A stretch of DNA of 7,535 nt, taken from Bradyrhizobiaceae bacterium. GTDB taxonomy: Bacteria > Pseudomonadota > Alphaproteobacteria > Rhizobiales > Xanthobacteraceae. The position numbers and the translations under genes are program-made. The notes beneath the pieces are model-generated. The model was not told the DNA's origin and ran no database searches. It worked only from the letters and a program-made list of their open reading frames with translations. Positions within the stretch are counted from its first letter, which is position 1, and each line of letters begins with the position of its first letter. The DNA lies in NCBI GenBank assembly GCA_016793685.1, contig JAEULX010000204.1, forward strand, positions 1 to 7,535, read 5' to 3'. Shown here piece by piece: positions 5,986 through 7,535 of the stretch.

Positions 5986-6035
5986 CTAGGCGCACCCGCA
6001 TGGGGCGGTCCACCCGATTTCCGGGCGGCGCCTAG
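5986..6035 (-). repeat. 8-bp inverted repeat linking the DUF2244 stop to the ada-like leader
   Basis: CTAGGCGC (5986-5993) and GCGCCTAG (6028-6035) are perfect inverted copies 34 nt apart. The right copy contains the TAG stop (6034-6032) of the DUF2244 gene, and the left copy ends ten bases before the ada-like ATG. An inner CCCG/CGGG pair can form inside. In RNA this would fold the whole intercistronic leader, suggesting an attenuator or coupling element. Confidence 0.45.
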
Positions 6036-6529
6036 AACGGGGTGCGGGCCGGGCCGCGCTTCGCCTCGCCGATAGCCGCGGCAAGAGCGTCAGCAAAGCT
6101 GTCCTTTTCGTCCGGGCTCAGATAATGCGCGATCGGATGGCTTTTTCCCCGCGACACGAGGACGAGCCGCCGGGTTCCGTAGTCGGGATCGACCTCGCGG
6201 TGCAGTTTGACCCACAGCGGGTCGAGGGTGAATTCCGCGAGTTCCCCTTTGTGGCTGATGTGGCGCACGTTGAGGGTCGAGGGCGTGACCCACACTTGCT
6301 CGCAGGCGGCCGCGCGGCGAAAATTGACGGCGAAAGCGGCATAGACGAGGACCACGACCAGCCCTAGAAAACCGACGATCGGCCACGCGCCGGAGAAGAT
6401 GAAGATCAATCCCAGCACCAAGCTCGCCCCGCCGAAGACCGCCATGACGGCGAGGAAGCCTGCGCCGTCGAGCGACCGGTGCGGCGTCACGTCGGCGGCG
6501 AAGATGGTCGGTTCGTGGGCGCTGTACAC
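6032..6529 (-). CDS. DUF2244 domain-containing membrane protein
   Basis: This 165-aa protein of unknown function is read as DUF2244. It has a short cytoplasmic N-terminus (M-Y-S-A-H-E-P-T-I-F-A-A-D-V-T-P-H-R-S-L), two close membrane helices (about residues 25-45 and 48-67), and then a soluble domain of about 95 residues. That domain contains VWVTPSTLNVRHI and LDPLWVKLHREVDPDYGTRRLVLVSRGKSHPIAHYLSPDEK. The frame stays open upstream to 6742, but that part lies antisense to nth and looks like noise. GTG 6529 is chosen because it gives the family's usual length and has AGGAG about 12 bases upstream, a slightly long spacing. GTG 6562 is an alternative that would make a near-leaderless start. It is divergent from nth and upstream of the ada-like gene. 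The function is unknown; the partner genes suggest only conserved housekeeping context. Confidence 0.87.
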   Translation of the reverse strand: MYSAHEPTIFAADVTPHRSLDGAGFLAVMAVFGGASLVLGLIFIFSGAWPIVGFLGLVVVLVYAAFAVNFRRAAACEQVWVTPSTLNVRHISHKGELAEFTLDPLWVKLHREVDPDYGTRRLVLVSRGKSHPIAHYLSPDEKDSFADALAAAIGEAKRGPARTPF

Positions 6530-6563
6530 GGGCCGGTCGGTCTCCTGGTAAGAACCTAACACT

Positions 6564-7307
6564 ATGGCACGCAAACCAATCCGCAAGCCCCCCGCCGCCC
6601 CGGCGCGCGCTGCGGGCGGCAAGGCCCCGCAGAAGGCCGCGCGCGGGAAGGCCAAACCGTGGACCGCGGCCGAGATCGAGGAGGCGTTCCGCCGCTTCCG
6701 GCAAGCAAATCCCGAGCCGAAGGGCGAGCTCGAGCACATCAATCCCTACACTTTGCTGGTCGCCGTGGTGCTCTCGGCCCAGGCGACCGACGCCGGCGTC
6801 AACAAGGCGACCAAGGCGCTGTTCGCCAGCGCCGATACGCCCGAGAAGATGGTCGCCCTCGGGGAGGCGAGGGTCCAGGACTTCATCAAGACGATCGGCC
6901 TCTACCGCACCAAGGCAAGGAACGTGATCGCGCTGTCCCGGCAACTGATCGCCGAGCACGGCGGGATGGTGCCGCCCGTGCGCGAGGCTTTGGAGAAACT
7001 GCCCGGCGTCGGGCGTAAGACCGCGAACGTGGTGCTCAACATCGCCTTCGGTGAAGAGACGATCGCGGTCGATACCCATGTCTTCCGCGTCTGCAACCGC
7101 ACCGGCCTCGCGCCGGGGAAAGACCCGCTGGAGGTGGAAACGCGGCTCGAAGCGGTGACGCCGGCCGCCTACAAGCGCCATGCGCATCACTGGCTCATCC
7201 TGCACGGACGCTACGTCTGCACCGCGCTGCGCCCGCGCTGCCCGACCTGCCTGATCAACGATCTGTGCCGGTGGGAAGAAAAAAATAGCCAGCATCGAGG
7301 AACTTGA
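6564..7307 (+). CDS. nth: Endonuclease III (DNA glycosylase/AP lyase)
   Basis: This 247-aa base-excision repair enzyme removes oxidised pyrimidines and nicks abasic sites. The core has the SAQATDAGVN helix (residues 71-80), the helix-hairpin-helix LPGVGRKTANVVLN (146-159) with catalytic Lys152, and VDTHVFR with Asp170. The C-terminal [4Fe-4S] loop has Cys219, Cys226, Cys229 and Cys235 in the standard C-x6-C-x2-C-x5-C spacing. All catalytic residues are present. Residues 1-33 are a basic Lys/Arg/Ala/Pro extension that E. coli Nth (211 aa) lacks, and probably form a disordered DNA-contacting tail. The ATG at 6564 has only a weak GGTAAG upstream. The gene runs divergently from the DUF2244 gene and is followed by hairpins at 7335-7361 and 7408-7433. 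Confidence 0.96.
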   Translation: MARKPIRKPPAAPARAAGGKAPQKAARGKAKPWTAAEIEEAFRRFRQANPEPKGELEHINPYTLLVAVVLSAQATDAGVNKATKALFASADTPEKMVALGEARVQDFIKTIGLYRTKARNVIALSRQLIAEHGGMVPPVREALEKLPGVGRKTANVVLNIAFGEETIAVDTHVFRVCNRTGLAPGKDPLEVETRLEAVTPAAYKRHAHHWLILHGRYVCTALRPRCPTCLINDLCRWEEKNSQHRGT

Positions 7308-7334
7308 AAGCGCAGTGCTGGGCCGAGCGGTACA

Positions 7335-7361
7335 CTGAAAACCCCCGAGTATTTCAGGGGG
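7335..7361 (+). other. Two mutually exclusive hairpins after nth
   Basis: CTGAAA (7335-7340) can pair with TTTCAG (7352-7357), and CCCCC (7342-7346) can pair with GGGGG (7357-7361). The arms interleave, so both cannot form at once. No T-tract follows. It could be an nth 3'-end structure. The stretch 7308-7407 holds no convincing gene. Confidence 0.35.
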
Positions 7362-7407
7362 CGCGCGCCCGCGGCCAGAACAGCCTCTCCTGTCAGGCTC
7401 AATAGTA

Positions 7408-7433
7408 TTCGGGGCCAACGCGCTGGCCCCGGA
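7408..7433. terminator. Strong hairpin, possible shared terminator
   Basis: TTCGGGGCCA (7408-7417) pairs with TGGCCCCGGA (7424-7433): ten pairs, one of them a G-T wobble, around a 6-nt loop ACGCGC. It lies 100 nt after nth and 10 nt past a possible minus-strand stop at 7444, so it could end transcripts from both sides. There is no U-tract on either strand, so termination is inferred from stem strength and position. Confidence 0.45.
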
Positions 7434-7443
7434 CCATTTGCAG

Positions 7444-7535
7444 TCAAACGGCCGTGTAGAAGCCAAGACCGATGCCGGCGCGCACCGGCAAGAAATGTCG
7501 GACGCAGCTCGATGGCGATGCGCCGGCGCAAATAT
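7444..7535 (-). CDS. Possible 3' end of a gene entering from the right
   Basis: One minus-strand frame is open from the window edge to TGA 7446-7444, giving 29 codons. It ends HFLPVRAGIGLGFYTAV, with GC-rich third positions near the end, and a strong hairpin follows the stop. This would suit the C-terminus of a real protein. Ninety bases cannot prove it, and a second minus-strand frame is also open here. No family is recognised. Confidence 0.25.
   Translation of the reverse strand, partial: ICAGASPSSCVRHFLPVRAGIGLGFYTAV

Noticed and set aside
6530..6742. Upstream extension of DUF2244 by 71 codons
   Set aside because: The extension lies antisense inside nth and lacks family resemblance; GTG 6529 gives the expected length.
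6090..7466. Minus-strand open frame of 458 codons opposite nth
   Set aside because: It is antisense to nth and overlaps DUF2244 in another frame; its composition is typical of a GC-rich shadow.
1..7535. CRISPR array, tRNA, rRNA, insertion sequence or phage genes
   Set aside because: No regularly spaced direct repeats, tRNA-like cloverleaf, transposase or integrase coding was seen; gene order and codon use look native throughout.

Overview
This is a GC-rich window with GC-biased third codon positions, compact gene packing and TTG/GTG starts. Its gene content suggests an alphaproteobacterium, probably Hyphomicrobiales (Rhizobiales): an oxygen-tolerant hydrogenase maturation gene (hypX), a HupE nickel permease, a class I-type PHA synthase, and a DUF2244 gene placed head to head with nth. 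The taxon is inferred from gene content and style, not from a marker gene.

Layout. (1) Nt 1-2599, plus strand: the end of a [NiFe]-hydrogenase accessory region. The 3' part of hypX is followed by a 144-nt regulatory gap with a candidate promoter overlaid by a dyad. Then come hupE and a translationally coupled gene for a small exported FmdE-family-like protein. (2) Nt 2615-4447, minus strand: a complete PHA synthase (phaC) that converges on the FmdE-like gene with 15 nt between stops. (3) Nt 4593-4874, minus strand: a 93-aa protein of unknown function, rich in Cys and His, with a good ribosome binding site and an upstream TATAAT element embedded in an inverted repeat. (4) Nt 5056-6529, minus strand: a DUF2244 membrane protein gene followed by an Ada-like HTH/O6-alkylguanine-DNA alkyltransferase gene. 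An 8-bp inverted repeat joins the stop codon of the first to the leader of the second. (5) Nt 6564-7307, plus strand: nth (endonuclease III), 34 nt from the divergent DUF2244 start. (6) Nt 7308-7535: no complete gene. It holds two hairpin regions and perhaps the last 29 codons of a minus-strand gene that enters from outside.

How the genes work together. HypX supplies CO from a formyl group for the Fe(CO)(CN)2 centre of [NiFe]-hydrogenase under aerobic conditions. HupE would bring in the nickel for the same active site. The FmdE-like protein overlaps the hupE stop codon and carries a signal peptide, so it probably works with HupE on the periplasmic side. This hupE/FmdE-like pair is the most interesting object here. 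The right half is housekeeping: carbon storage (phaC) and DNA repair (ada-like, nth). The hydrogenase structural genes are not in the window and presumably lie to the left.
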